A stretch of DNA of 13,918 bases from JACCVL01 sp038232655 (GCA_038232655.1 JBBSNM010000074.1:1-13918); one strand, 5' to 3'; positions 1 to 5,884 are shown, counted from the first letter of the stretch. A program made the numbers and translations. Notes: a model not told the origin generated them from the sequence alone.

Positions 1-266
1 TCGATGTAGTACTCGACGAACGCCTCGGCAGCCTTCACCGACTCACCCTCGGCCTCTGGCGGCAACGTCGGCGCCGACCCGGTCGGCTTGTCGTCGGGCC
101 TCTTGGTCGCGGTGGTCTCGTCACCGGTGCTCGCAGGAGTGCTCGGCAAGTCGTCTGCTCGGTCTGAGGCACTACTGCCGCTGGAGCAGCCCGCGACCAG
201 CAGGGTGCATGCCAGTGCCCAAACCAGGCTGCGGCGCGCGCGGAGCCTGAGCGGTCGATACCACAT
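1..266 (-). CDS. Lipoprotein, N-terminal part (DUF6318-like), cut by window edge
   Basis: Partial gene reading off the left edge; 88 codons are present. The start at 266 is set by a GGAGGT Shine-Dalgarno (275-280 on the plus strand) 8 nt ahead. The N-terminus has an Arg-rich region, a hydrophobic segment (SLVWALACTLLVAGC) and a lipobox LVAG-C with Cys27 as the lipidated residue, so it should be exported and anchored to the outer face of the membrane. After Cys27 comes a low-complexity Ser/Asp/Thr/Pro linker to about residue 70. A folded domain then begins (PTLPPEAEGESVKAAEAF, then VEYYI). That domain start resembles, from memory, the actinobacterial DUF6318 lipoproteins, which have no assigned function. 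The signal peptide and lipobox are seen directly; the family name is a tentative match because most of the domain lies outside the window. Confidence 0.85.
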   Translation of the reverse strand, partial: MWYRPLRLRARRSLVWALACTLLVAGCSSGSSASDRADDLPSTPASTGDETTATKRPDDKPTGSAPTLPPEAEGESVKAAEAFVEYYI

Positions 267-622
267 CGAGGACCACCTCCGATGGGCAGGCAGGCTAGCC
301 AAGGGACAACTGCCACATAACCCCGCAGCGCACATCTGTGGACAACAACCAGACCACCCTGCACCACCAATATCGACAGTCACTGACGCCACGTGGTCGA
401 GAAGCACCGCGCTCTTGGTGCACCGCACTTCCCACTCAAAGTGACGAGACTTTTACGGTGAGCAGACAAGAGTCGCCACGCTCAGTAGCCGTGACAACAC
501 GCTTGTTGAAAACCGTGACAGCATGGCCGCTCATGCGTTTCTCTATTCAGGTATCGGAAAGGTTGGAGTCCACGGCACCACCGCCACCACCATGTCCACG
601 CGCTCCTGGAGGCAACACACTC
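267..622. other. 356-bp non-coding divergent intergenic region
   Basis: This stretch separates the leftward lipoprotein from the rightward SsgB-like gene and should hold both promoters. Open frames crossing it have no ribosome site. It is visibly less GC-rich than the flanking genes. It holds a direct repeat CCGTGACA at 489-496 and 513-520 (24 bp apart), a possible operator. No convincing -35/-10 pair could be assigned, and no RNA gene is seen. Confidence 0.5.
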
Positions 623-1051
623 ATGCTGGCCCGCTCCTCGACCGTCAACGCCGTGGTGGACTTCGATCTTTTCGATGACCAGGGCCGGCTGAGCACCGTC
701 CACGCAGAGCTGCACTACGACTCGGCCGACCCCTATGCCATTCGCGGCGACTTCTGCCTCGAGGGCCAAGTCGTTCGCTGGGTGTTTGCCCGGACCCTGC
801 TGCGCACCGGGTTGTACGAGCCGACCGGTGAGGGTGACGTACGGATGCGCCCGTGGCTCGACGACCAGGGCAAGGCCGTCCTGGTCATGGACCTGTGCTC
901 ACCCGACGGCTCAGCGACCATGCAGGCACCCTCAAGTCACCTGGCGACGTTCTTGCGACGCACCGAGTCGCTGGTGCCGCTCGGCACCGAAAGCACGCAC
1001 GTCGAGTTCGAGAGCGCGCTGCGACAACTCTTGCAAGAAGACCGCACCTGA
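623..1051 (+). CDS. SsgB-like SALP family cell-division/sporulation regulator
   Basis: 142-residue protein of the SsgA-like (SALP) family, whose typical length is about 130-145. These proteins act in actinomycete septation; in Streptomyces SsgB places FtsZ at sporulation septa. Visible family signatures are LHYDSADPYAIRGDF (residues 30-44), GQVVRWVFARTLLRTGL (48-64), GDVRMRPW (71-78), the hydrophobic strand AVLVMDLCSPDG, and ATFLRRTESLVPLGTE (108-123). The start at 623 is chosen because GGAGG (608-612) lies 10 nt upstream and it gives the normal family length. An in-frame ATG farther upstream would add a Pro-rich tail that is unlike the family and has no ribosome site. The gene stands alone and converges on pabC. 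It could be SsgB itself or another SALP paralogue; in a non-sporulating host the job would be ordinary septum placement (inference). Confidence 0.9.
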   Translation: MLARSSTVNAVVDFDLFDDQGRLSTVHAELHYDSADPYAIRGDFCLEGQVVRWVFARTLLRTGLYEPTGEGDVRMRPWLDDQGKAVLVMDLCSPDGSATMQAPSSHLATFLRRTESLVPLGTESTHVEFESALRQLLQEDRT

Positions 1052-1071
1052 CCGGCGCCGAGCCGGTCAGG
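1047..1071. terminator. Shared bidirectional hairpin carrying both stop codons
   Basis: Perfect inverted repeat CCTGACCGGC (1047-1056) / GCCGGTCAGG (1062-1071), with a 5-nt loop. The TGA of the SsgB-like gene (1049-1051) and the TGA of pabC (complement of 1067-1069) both sit within the stem. No T-tract follows, as is common for actinobacterial terminators. It fits a two-way terminator between convergent genes. Confidence 0.65.
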
Positions 1072-1885
1072 GGTCGATGTCGGCTGCCGCACGCTCCGAC
1101 CAGGTCTTCATCACCGCGGAGGTGACCGGCCCCGGCGCCTCCAACTCTCGCCCGTCGCAGCGGTGCACACCCTGCACATCACGCGTCGTACTCGCCAAGA
1201 AGATCTCGTCGGCCTCGGCCAGCACCGTCGCGGGGGCGTCTCGCTCGGCCCCGCCCGACCACTCCAGCACCAGCGCGCGCGTGACGCCAGCCAGGCAGCC
1301 GCTGGCCAGCGTCGGCGTCACCACCTCACCGTCCAACACGTAGAACACGTTGGACCCGGTGCCCTCGCACAGCTCCCCCACCGTGTTGGCAAAGATCGCC
1401 TCGCTCGCACCCGCCTCATGCGCGCGAGCGAGCGCCACCACGTTCTCGGCGTACGAGGTGGTCTTCAAGCCGGCCAGGGCGCCACGCTCGTTTCGCGTCC
1501 AGGGCACCGTGGCGACGGCAGTGGTCGGCGGCCAGTCGCCGAGCGGCGCGCTGGCGACCGCGACGGTCAGCCCGCTGTCGCCGCGCTCCGACCCGAGCGG
1601 CGCCACGCCGCCCGTGATCGTGATGCGCACCCGCAGGTCGCCGGGTTGCCCCTCCAGCACCGCGGCGACACCCGCGCGCACCAGGCCGGCATCGGGCGGT
1701 GTCATGCCCAGCCCCCGCAGCGACCGTCCCAGCCGCGCCAGGTGCCGGGTCAGCGCGAACGGCGCGCCGCCGACCGCCTTGACGGTCTCGAACGCGCCGT
1801 CTCCGACGGTCACGCCATGGTCGAGAATCGACACCGCAGCCTCGTCCGGTGCATCCAGCAGGCGTCCGTTGACCCAGCTACGCAT
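1067..1885 (-). CDS. pabC: Aminodeoxychorismate lyase (PLP fold-type IV enzyme)
   Basis: 272 residues, the usual length for class IV PLP enzymes. It is predicted to convert 4-amino-4-deoxychorismate to p-aminobenzoate and pyruvate for cytosolic folate synthesis. Seen in order: the N-terminal WVNGRLLDAPDEAAVSI and GDGAFETVK (28-36), RHLARL (47-52), the PLP-binding lysine in LAGLKTTSYAEN (Lys141), ASEAIFAN (160-167), and the cofactor-site ELCEGTGSNVFYV (171-183) and GCLAGVTR (196-203). The branched-chain and D-amino-acid aminotransferases share this fold, so specificity is inferred from length and from the GLKT..YAENVVAL pattern common in actinobacterial PabC. The ATG at 1885 has no Shine-Dalgarno but has TAGTGT 6 nt ahead, suggesting a leaderless mRNA. 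No other folate gene is adjacent. Confidence 0.82.
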   Translation of the reverse strand: MRSWVNGRLLDAPDEAAVSILDHGVTVGDGAFETVKAVGGAPFALTRHLARLGRSLRGLGMTPPDAGLVRAGVAAVLEGQPGDLRVRITITGGVAPLGSERGDSGLTVAVASAPLGDWPPTTAVATVPWTRNERGALAGLKTTSYAENVVALARAHEAGASEAIFANTVGELCEGTGSNVFYVLDGEVVTPTLASGCLAGVTRALVLEWSGGAERDAPATVLAEADEIFLASTTRDVQGVHRCDGRELEAPGPVTSAVMKTWSERAAADIDP

Positions 1886-1891
1886 GCGCTC

Positions 1892-1897
1892 ACACTA
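1892..1897 (-). promoter_or_regulatory. Candidate -10 element for leaderless pabC transcript
   Basis: The minus-strand hexamer TAGTGT is followed by 6 nt and then the pabC ATG, with no purine-rich ribosome site between. This is the spacing expected when transcription starts at the A of the start codon. No clear -35 was recognised. Confidence 0.4.
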
Positions 1898-1924
1898 GTC
1901 TGCAGCGACGCCGAGGGTGAGTTG

Positions 1925-1952
1925 GTGACCGCTCGAACTGATCGGCTAAAGT
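1925..1952 (+). promoter_or_regulatory. Candidate promoter of the tRNA cluster
   Basis: GTGACC (1925-1930), a 16-nt spacer and TAAAGT (1947-1952) lie upstream of tRNA-Gly. The transcript would start near 1959 and give a leader of about 30 nt before the first tRNA. TTGGTG at 1922-1927 is an alternative -35 but would need a 19-nt spacer. Confidence 0.45.
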
Positions 1953-1988
1953 ACTCGGGCACCGCCGGGGGAATCCTCGCGAGGTCAT

Positions 1989-2060
1989 GCGGACGTGGCT
2001 CAGTGGTAGAGCATCACCTTGCCAAGGTGAGGGTCGCGGGTTCGAATCCCGTCGTCCGCT
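1989..2060 (+). tRNA. tRNA-Gly (GCC)
   Basis: Complete 72-nt cloverleaf. Acceptor GCGGACG/CGTCCGC (1989-1995, 2053-2059), D-stem GCTC/GAGC, anticodon stem TCACC/GGTGA with loop TTGCCAA (anticodon GCC at 2021-2023), T-stem GCGGG/CCCGT with one G-T pair, T-loop TTCGAAT, and discriminator T. CCA is not encoded, so it must be added afterwards. Confidence 0.97.
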
Positions 2061-2084
2061 CGGAGCGGGTCGCTGGCCTGTCCT

Positions 2085-2155
2085 GGTGGAGTGGCCGAGA
2101 GGCGAGGCAACGGCCTGCAAAGCCGTCTACACGGGTTCGAATCCCGTCTCCACCT
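2085..2155 (+). tRNA. tRNA-Cys (GCA)
   Basis: Complete 71-nt cloverleaf. Acceptor GGTGGAG/CTCCACC (2085-2091, 2148-2154), anticodon stem ACGGC/GCCGT with loop CTGCAAA (anticodon GCA at 2117-2119), short variable loop CTAC, T-arm ACGGG-TTCGAAT-CCCGT, and discriminator T. CCA is not encoded. It begins 24 nt after tRNA-Gly, so the two are probably cotranscribed. This is the cysteine acceptor that the leader peptide of the sulfur operon about 1.9 kb away would sense. Confidence 0.97.
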
Positions 2156-2207
2156 CGGTTTCGTCCATGGCGGTTACCGCTCTGCACGGCACCCAAACTG
2201 AACACGC

Positions 2208-2281
2208 GGACCGTTGGCGCAGTCTGGTAGCGCGCGTCCTTGACACGGACGAGGTCACTGGTTCGAGTCCAGTACGGTCCA
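2208..2281 (+). tRNA. tRNA-Val (GAC)
   Basis: Complete 74-nt cloverleaf. Acceptor GGACCGT/ACGGTCC (2208-2214, 2274-2280), D-stem GCGC/GCGC, anticodon stem CGTCC/GGACG with loop TTGACAC (anticodon GAC at 2242-2244), T-arm ACTGG-TTCGAGT-CCAGT, and discriminator A. CCA is not encoded. It is the last gene of the Gly-Cys-Val cluster, 52 nt after tRNA-Cys. Confidence 0.97.
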
Positions 2282-2289
2282 CTGACGGC

Positions 2290-2326
2290 CACGGCTCCTG
2301 GCCTGCACTGCAGGCCAGGAGCCGTG
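2290..2326. terminator. Terminator palindrome after the tRNA cluster
   Basis: A perfect 18-bp inverted repeat with a single central base: CACGGCTCCTGGCCTGCA (2290-2307), C2308, then its exact complement (2309-2326). In RNA the tip would open to a loop of a few bases. It starts 8 nt after tRNA-Val and lies 28 nt from the stop of the convergent small gene, so it can end transcripts from both sides. No T-tract is present. Confidence 0.8.
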
Positions 2327-2353
2327 TGCTCCGTTGACGAGAGCCGACGGAGG

Positions 2354-2596
2354 TCAGTTGAGCGCAGGGCCAGCGGCGCCTTGCTGGGTCAGCTGCTTGA
2401 TGAACTCGTGACACTTGCGGGCCCGCTCGGAGTCCTGCTGCATCACTTCGCGGAAGAAGGACGCGACGTCGTCCATGCCCGCGTTCTCGGCGTCCCGGAC
2501 GTACTGCCCGTAGTCGTGTCCTGCCTTGAGTGCGTGGTACTGCACGGAGATGAGGTCGTACGACACGTCCTCGAACCCGGTCTGCCCCGTGGCCAT
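2354..2596 (-). CDS. Small conserved protein, ferritin-like helical pair
   Basis: 80-residue soluble protein of unknown function. The start at 2596 has a good ribosome site (GGAGAGGAG) about 7 nt ahead. The sequence is almost wholly helical: YDLISVQYHALKAGHDYGQYVRDAE (13-37), then DDVASFFREVMQQDSERARKCHEF (42-65). The pattern of His19 with an acidic second helix, followed by FFREV..QDSERA, recalls small one-domain proteins related to rubrerythrin/ferritin that are widespread in bacteria. A full EXXH metal-site set is not evident, so metal binding is unproven. It has no signal peptide. It is monocistronic, 104 bp from the next gene, and faces the tRNA terminator. Alternative: a helical stress-related protein with no enzymatic role. 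Confidence 0.72.
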   Translation of the reverse strand: MATGQTGFEDVSYDLISVQYHALKAGHDYGQYVRDAENAGMDDVASFFREVMQQDSERARKCHEFIKQLTQQGAAGPALN

Positions 2597-2700
2597 GATC
2601 TGTCTCCTCTCCTAGGGAACGGACTTGTGTCCTCGGGGTACCCACTGCGCGACGCGACATGCATGCCATCTGCACCCAGGTGGCAGCAGCGGTATGGGCG

Positions 2701-3831
2701 CTAGGAGCGGCGCGGCGGGGCGGCCTTGCCGCGGCCCTCCTTCACGGCTTCGCGGTCCGCGTCCACCCGCTCCTCGCTGTCGGCGAGGTCGGTCTGCAGG
2801 TCGGGCGTCTTGACCGCCGCGAGGTCCTCCCAGGCCGGCACCTGGCCGTCCAGGCCGGCCTCGCGCATGCGGTTCGCGACCGCCTTAGCGCGCAACCGGC
2901 GTACCAGCTCGAGTCGCGCGCCGGCCGTGCTGTCGTCGGGGAAGACTCGGTCGAACGCGGCGTTCAGCGCGGCGCCGATGAGCACCGCGATCGAGAGCAC
3001 GTACAACCACAGCAACACCGCGATCGGCGCTGCCAGCGGCCCGTAGATGGACGTCCCGCCGATGGCGCCCTGCAACGCCTCGCGGAGCACCCAGCTACCG
3101 GCCAGCCAGATCGCCAACGTCAGAACGGCGCCGGGGATGTCGTAGCGCCAGTGCGTGCGCACGGGGACCGACAGGTGGTAGAGCGTGGTGATGAAGGCGA
3201 TCGTGCCGGCGAGCACGACCGGCCAGTACAACTGGGCGAGCCACGCCGTCTCCGCCGTGAGCAACTGCGCGACCAGGCCTGGGCCGGCCAGCACCAGCGG
3301 CACCACGATGATACCGATGAGCAGCCCGATCACGTACAGCGAGAACGACAGGGCGCGCGTGCGGACGATGCCCCGGCGACCACCGAGGCCGTACATGATC
3401 GTGATCGTGTCGATGAAGACGTTGAGCGCCCGCGACCCCGACCAGAGGGCCAGCACGAAGCCGAGCGAGATCACGTCGAAGCGGCCGCGCCGCAAGACGT
3501 CGTCCAGAGTGGGTGCCACGACGGCAGCAACCGTCTGGTCGGTCAGGGCACGCGAAGCGGCATCGAGGATCTGCTGCCTGAGCGCCTCCACCTCCGTGAC
3601 CGCATAGCGCTCGGCGAGGAAACCGATCGATCCGGCGAGCCCGAACAGCAGCGGCGGCAGCGACAAGATGGCGAAGAAGGCAGCCTCGGCAGCAAGGCCG
3701 GTCACCCGGTAGCGCAGACACGAGCTGACGGTGCTGCCGATCAGCCGCCAGATCGCGCCCAGGACCGCCTTGTGCGCCCGCTTGGTCTTCGCCGGCGAGG
3801 CAGGCCTCGCACCGGACGTTGCCTCGGCCAT
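2701..3831 (-). CDS. YihY/BrkB family inner-membrane protein
   Basis: 376 residues from the ATG at 3831. Six membrane segments can be read: FFAILSLPPLLFGLAGSIGF, VISLGFVLALWSGSRALNVF, LYVIGLLIGIIVVPLVLAG, LYWPVVLAGTIAFITTLYHL, GAVLTLAIWLAGSWVL, and IAVLLWLYVLSIAVLIGAAL. Family signs are AAEAAFFAILSLPPLLF near the first segment, LWSGSRAL (second), a YGPLAAPIAVLLWLY-like stretch before the last segment, and GAALNAAFD at its end. A long charged cytoplasmic tail (about 70 residues, rich in Arg, Glu and Lys) closes the protein. The family has been misnamed ribonuclease BN; its biochemical role is not established. An upstream ATG at 3879 would add 16 residues, but neither start has a Shine-Dalgarno. 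The 3831 start is preferred because TACCGT sits 6 nt ahead (leaderless pattern). Confidence 0.85.
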   Translation of the reverse strand: MAEATSGARPASPAKTKRAHKAVLGAIWRLIGSTVSSCLRYRVTGLAAEAAFFAILSLPPLLFGLAGSIGFLAERYAVTEVEALRQQILDAASRALTDQTVAAVVAPTLDDVLRRGRFDVISLGFVLALWSGSRALNVFIDTITIMYGLGGRRGIVRTRALSFSLYVIGLLIGIIVVPLVLAGPGLVAQLLTAETAWLAQLYWPVVLAGTIAFITTLYHLSVPVRTHWRYDIPGAVLTLAIWLAGSWVLREALQGAIGGTSIYGPLAAPIAVLLWLYVLSIAVLIGAALNAAFDRVFPDDSTAGARLELVRRLRAKAVANRMREAGLDGQVPAWEDLAAVKTPDLQTDLADSEERVDADREAVKEGRGKAAPPRRS

Positions 3832-3837
3832 GCCTCT

Positions 3838-3843
3838 ACGGTA
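3838..3843 (-). promoter_or_regulatory. Candidate -10 element for leaderless yihY-family gene
   Basis: Minus-strand TACCGT, then 6 nt (AGAGGC), then ATG at 3831. The spacing fits transcription from the start codon itself. This choice shortens the protein by 16 residues relative to the longest frame. Confidence 0.35.
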
Positions 3844-3937
3844 ACGACACCGGCCCCGATAACCCGGTTGATGCGTCATCCGGCCAAGGCCTTATGTCTC
3901 GCATGGTGATCTGGTGTCTCGGAGTCTGGACGGGAGT

Positions 3938-3966
3938 TTGCCCACGGTGGCTCGGCGACCCACACT
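3938..3966 (+). promoter_or_regulatory. Candidate promoter of the sulfate-assimilation operon
   Basis: TTGCCC (3938-3943), a spacer of exactly 17 nt, and CACACT (3961-3966). The leader ORF ATG follows after 7 nt, so the transcript would begin at or next to that ATG. The -10 is weak by consensus (3 of 6 matches to TATAAT), so support comes mainly from the spacing and the leader ORF. Confidence 0.45.
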
Positions 3967-3973
3967 TTCGCCC

Positions 3974-4060
3974 ATGGACAGCGCGCTGAGCACGCACCTG
4001 GTGGGTCGACGTCACGTCGACCTCATGCGCCTGCGCAGCATGGCCTGTCGACGCGCCTGA
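3974..4060 (+). CDS. Cysteine-responsive leader peptide of the sulfur operon
   Basis: 28-codon ORF beginning MDSALSTHLV and ending LRSMACRRA, with the core GRRHVDL at residues 11-17. This core followed by a late cysteine is the hallmark of short leader peptides upstream of sulfur genes in actinomycetes. Related Cys-rich leaderless short ORFs in mycobacteria are known to attenuate downstream genes in response to cysteine. The only Cys codon (TGT, 4046-4048) is codon 25, four codons before the stop. There is no ribosome site; a -10-like hexamer lies 7 nt ahead of the ATG, so it is probably translated from a leaderless mRNA. It ends 105 nt before the sulfite reductase start. The job is most likely the act of translation (ribosome pausing when charged Cys-tRNA is low), not the peptide product. 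Function is inferred from family resemblance and position. Confidence 0.75.
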   Translation: MDSALSTHLVGRRHVDLMRLRSMACRRA

Positions 4061-4140
4061 CCTCGTCCCCGCGGCGCATCGCACGCCGCCCACCCGGACG
4101 ACGGGCCCTCGCCGGACACACAGGTCCGGGTCGGTCCGGC
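4004..4140 (+). promoter_or_regulatory. Putative attenuator with competing RNA hairpins
   Basis: Inside the leader ORF, GGTCGACG (4004-4011) pairs perfectly with CGTCGACC (4015-4022) over a 3-nt loop. The codons involved are those for GRRHVDL. A second GTCGACG (4047-4053) overlaps the Cys codon and can compete for CGTCGAC (4015-4021). After the leader stop, GCGGCG (4071-4076) pairs with CGCCGC (4084-4089). CCGGAC (4112-4117) pairs with GTCCGG (4124-4129), or in extended form GCCGGAC (4111-4117) pairs with GTCCGGC (4134-4140). Another CCGGAC at 4094-4099 can take the same partners. Mutually exclusive stems after a Cys-containing leader are what translational control of termination or of ribosome access needs. 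The pairings are seen; the switch itself is inferred. Confidence 0.55.
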
Positions 4141-4165
4141 GCCTCAGCCAGAAGGTCGCTGCTGC

Positions 4166-5884
4166 ATGACTGTCACGTCTGCACCCCCCGCATCACGCCC
4201 CACCACCGTCCCTGATGGGCCCCCGATCCGCCGCGCACGCGGCGAGGGCCAGTGGGCGCGCGGCCACCGCGAGCCGCTCAACCCCAACGAGCAGGTGAAG
4301 AAGGACGCCCCGCCGCTGGAGGTGCGCCGGCGCATCGAGACCATCTACGCCCACCACGGCTTCGCCTCCATCGACCCCGCCGACCTGCGCGGCCGGTTCC
4401 GCTGGTGGGGGCTCTACACCCAGCGCCGGCCCGGCGTGGACGGTGGACGCACCGCGACGATGGAGCCGCACGAGCTCGACGACGAGTACTTCATGCTCCG
4501 CGTGCGGGTAGACAGCGGCCAGCTGACCATCGCCCAGCTGCGCACCATCGCCGACATCTCGCAGGCGTACGCCCGCGACACCGCCGACATCACCGACCGG
4601 CAGAACATCCAGCTGCACTGGATCCGGGTCGAGGACGTGCCAGTGATCTGGGACCGGCTCGAGGCCGTGGGCCTGACCACGCAGGAGGCCTGCGGCGACA
4701 CCCCGCGGGTCATCCTCGGCAGCCCGCTGGCCGGGATCGCCGCCGACGAGCTCATCGACGGTACGCCGGCCATCCGCGAGATCGAGCGCCGCTACATCGG
4801 CGACCCGGAGCTCGCGAACCTGCCGCGCAAGTTCAAGACCGCCATCACCGGCCACCCCAGCCAAGATGTCGTGCCGGCGACCAACGACATCGCCTTCGTG
4901 GGCGTCGAGCACCCCGAGCACGGCCCGGGCTTCGACCTGTGGGTCGGCGGCGGCCTCTCAACCAACCCGATGTTCGCCCGCCGACTCGGCGCCTGGGTGC
5001 CGCTGGCCGACGTGCCCGAGGTGTGGCACGGCGTCACCCGGCTGTTCCGCGACCACGGCTACCGCCGGTTGCGTACCCGTGCCCGCATCAAGTTCCTCAT
5101 CGCCGACTGGGGCGCGCAGCGGTTCCGCCAGGTCCTCGAGAACGACTACCTCGGCCGCCGGCTCCTCGACGGCCCGGCACCGGCAGTCCCGCGCGAGCCC
5201 GGTGACCACATCGGTGTCCACCCCCAGGCAGACGGCAGGTCCTACGTGGGGGTGGCGCCGACGGTCGGTCGGGTGTCGGGCTCGCAGCTCGCCCGGGTGG
5301 CCGCCGCGGTGGCCGCGCACGGCAGCAACCGGGTGCGGCTCACCGCGTACCAGAAGCTGGTGGTCCTCGACGTCGCACCAGACCGGGTGGAGTCGCTGGT
5401 CGAGGCGCTGGACGAGGTCGGCCTGCAGGCCCGGCCGTCGGCCTGGCGGCGCGGCACCATGGCCTGCACCGGGCTGGAGTTCTGCAAGCTCGCCATCGTG
5501 GAGACCAAGGGGCTCGCGGCTCGGCTGGTCGCCGAGATGGAACGGCGCATCCCCGACCTCGACGAGCCGCTGAGCGTGCACGTCAACGGCTGCCCCAACT
5601 CGTGTGCTCGCATCCAGGTCGCCGACATCGGGCTCAAGGGCCAGATCGTCACCGATGACGCGGGGCGGCAGGTCGAGGGCTTCCAGGTACACCTTGGGGG
5701 CGGCCTGGCGCTGCAGCAGCGCGCCGAGCCCGGCGTGGGGCGCAAGCTGCGCCGGCACAAGGTGACCGCCGACGGGCTCGCCGACTACGTCGAGCGGGTC
5801 GTGCGCGGTTGGCTGGACACCCGCAGCGACGGGCAGACCTTCGCCGAGTGGGCGCTGACCGCCGACGACGAGGCGCTGCGATGA
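4166..5884 (+). CDS. sirA: Siroheme-[4Fe-4S] assimilatory sulfite reductase
   Basis: 572 residues, normal for the ferredoxin-dependent sulfite/nitrite reductase family. It reduces sulfite to sulfide with six electrons, in the cytosol. Two ferredoxin-like half-domains and two siroheme domains repeat along the chain. The cluster and siroheme ligands are complete: Cys434 and Cys440 (ACTGLEFCKLA) and Cys476 and Cys480 (NGCPNSCAR). TDRQNIQLHW (143-152) is the substrate/siroheme-side arginine motif. Tyr84 (WGLYTQR) and Cys176 (QEACGD) are 92 residues apart, the same separation as the Tyr69-Cys161 covalent pair known in the Mycobacterium tuberculosis enzyme; this favours sulfite over nitrite as substrate. 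The start at 4166 has AGAAGG about 10 nt ahead. The stop overlaps the next gene by ATGA. Nitrite reductase is the main alternative, made unlikely by the cysH and leader context. Confidence 0.95.
   Translation: MTVTSAPPASRPTTVPDGPPIRRARGEGQWARGHREPLNPNEQVKKDAPPLEVRRRIETIYAHHGFASIDPADLRGRFRWWGLYTQRRPGVDGGRTATMEPHELDDEYFMLRVRVDSGQLTIAQLRTIADISQAYARDTADITDRQNIQLHWIRVEDVPVIWDRLEAVGLTTQEACGDTPRVILGSPLAGIAADELIDGTPAIREIERRYIGDPELANLPRKFKTAITGHPSQDVVPATNDIAFVGVEHPEHGPGFDLWVGGGLSTNPMFARRLGAWVPLADVPEVWHGVTRLFRDHGYRRLRTRARIKFLIADWGAQRFRQVLENDYLGRRLLDGPAPAVPREPGDHIGVHPQADGRSYVGVAPTVGRVSGSQLARVAAAVAAHGSNRVRLTAYQKLVVLDVAPDRVESLVEALDEVGLQARPSAWRRGTMACTGLEFCKLAIVETKGLAARLVAEMERRIPDLDEPLSVHVNGCPNSCARIQVADIGLKGQIVTDDAGRQVEGFQVHLGGGLALQQRAEPGVGRKLRRHKVTADGLADYVERVVRGWLDTRSDGQTFAEWALTADDEALR

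Noticed and set aside
1163..2230. Long plus-strand frame of 355 codons across pabC and the tRNA genes
   Set aside because: It runs antisense to pabC and then straight through tRNA-Gly and tRNA-Cys, with Arg/Gln/His-rich composition typical of a GC-rich shadow frame.
2659..3909. 416-codon plus-strand frame opposite the YihY gene
   Set aside because: Extreme Arg/Gln/Asp composition and no domain; the minus strand there encodes a clear six-segment membrane protein.
3903..3989. Another short plus-strand ORF (MVIWCLGVW..., two Cys codons) upstream of the leader peptide
   Set aside because: It starts upstream of the likely promoter and overlaps the leader in another frame; it lacks the RRHVDL core and a ribosome site. 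Kept only as a note in case the real transcript starts earlier.
3880..4165. SAM or other riboswitch upstream of the sulfur operon
   Set aside because: No recognisable SAM-I or related aptamer core could be read; the leader ORF with competing hairpins explains the region better. A covariance-model search would settle it.
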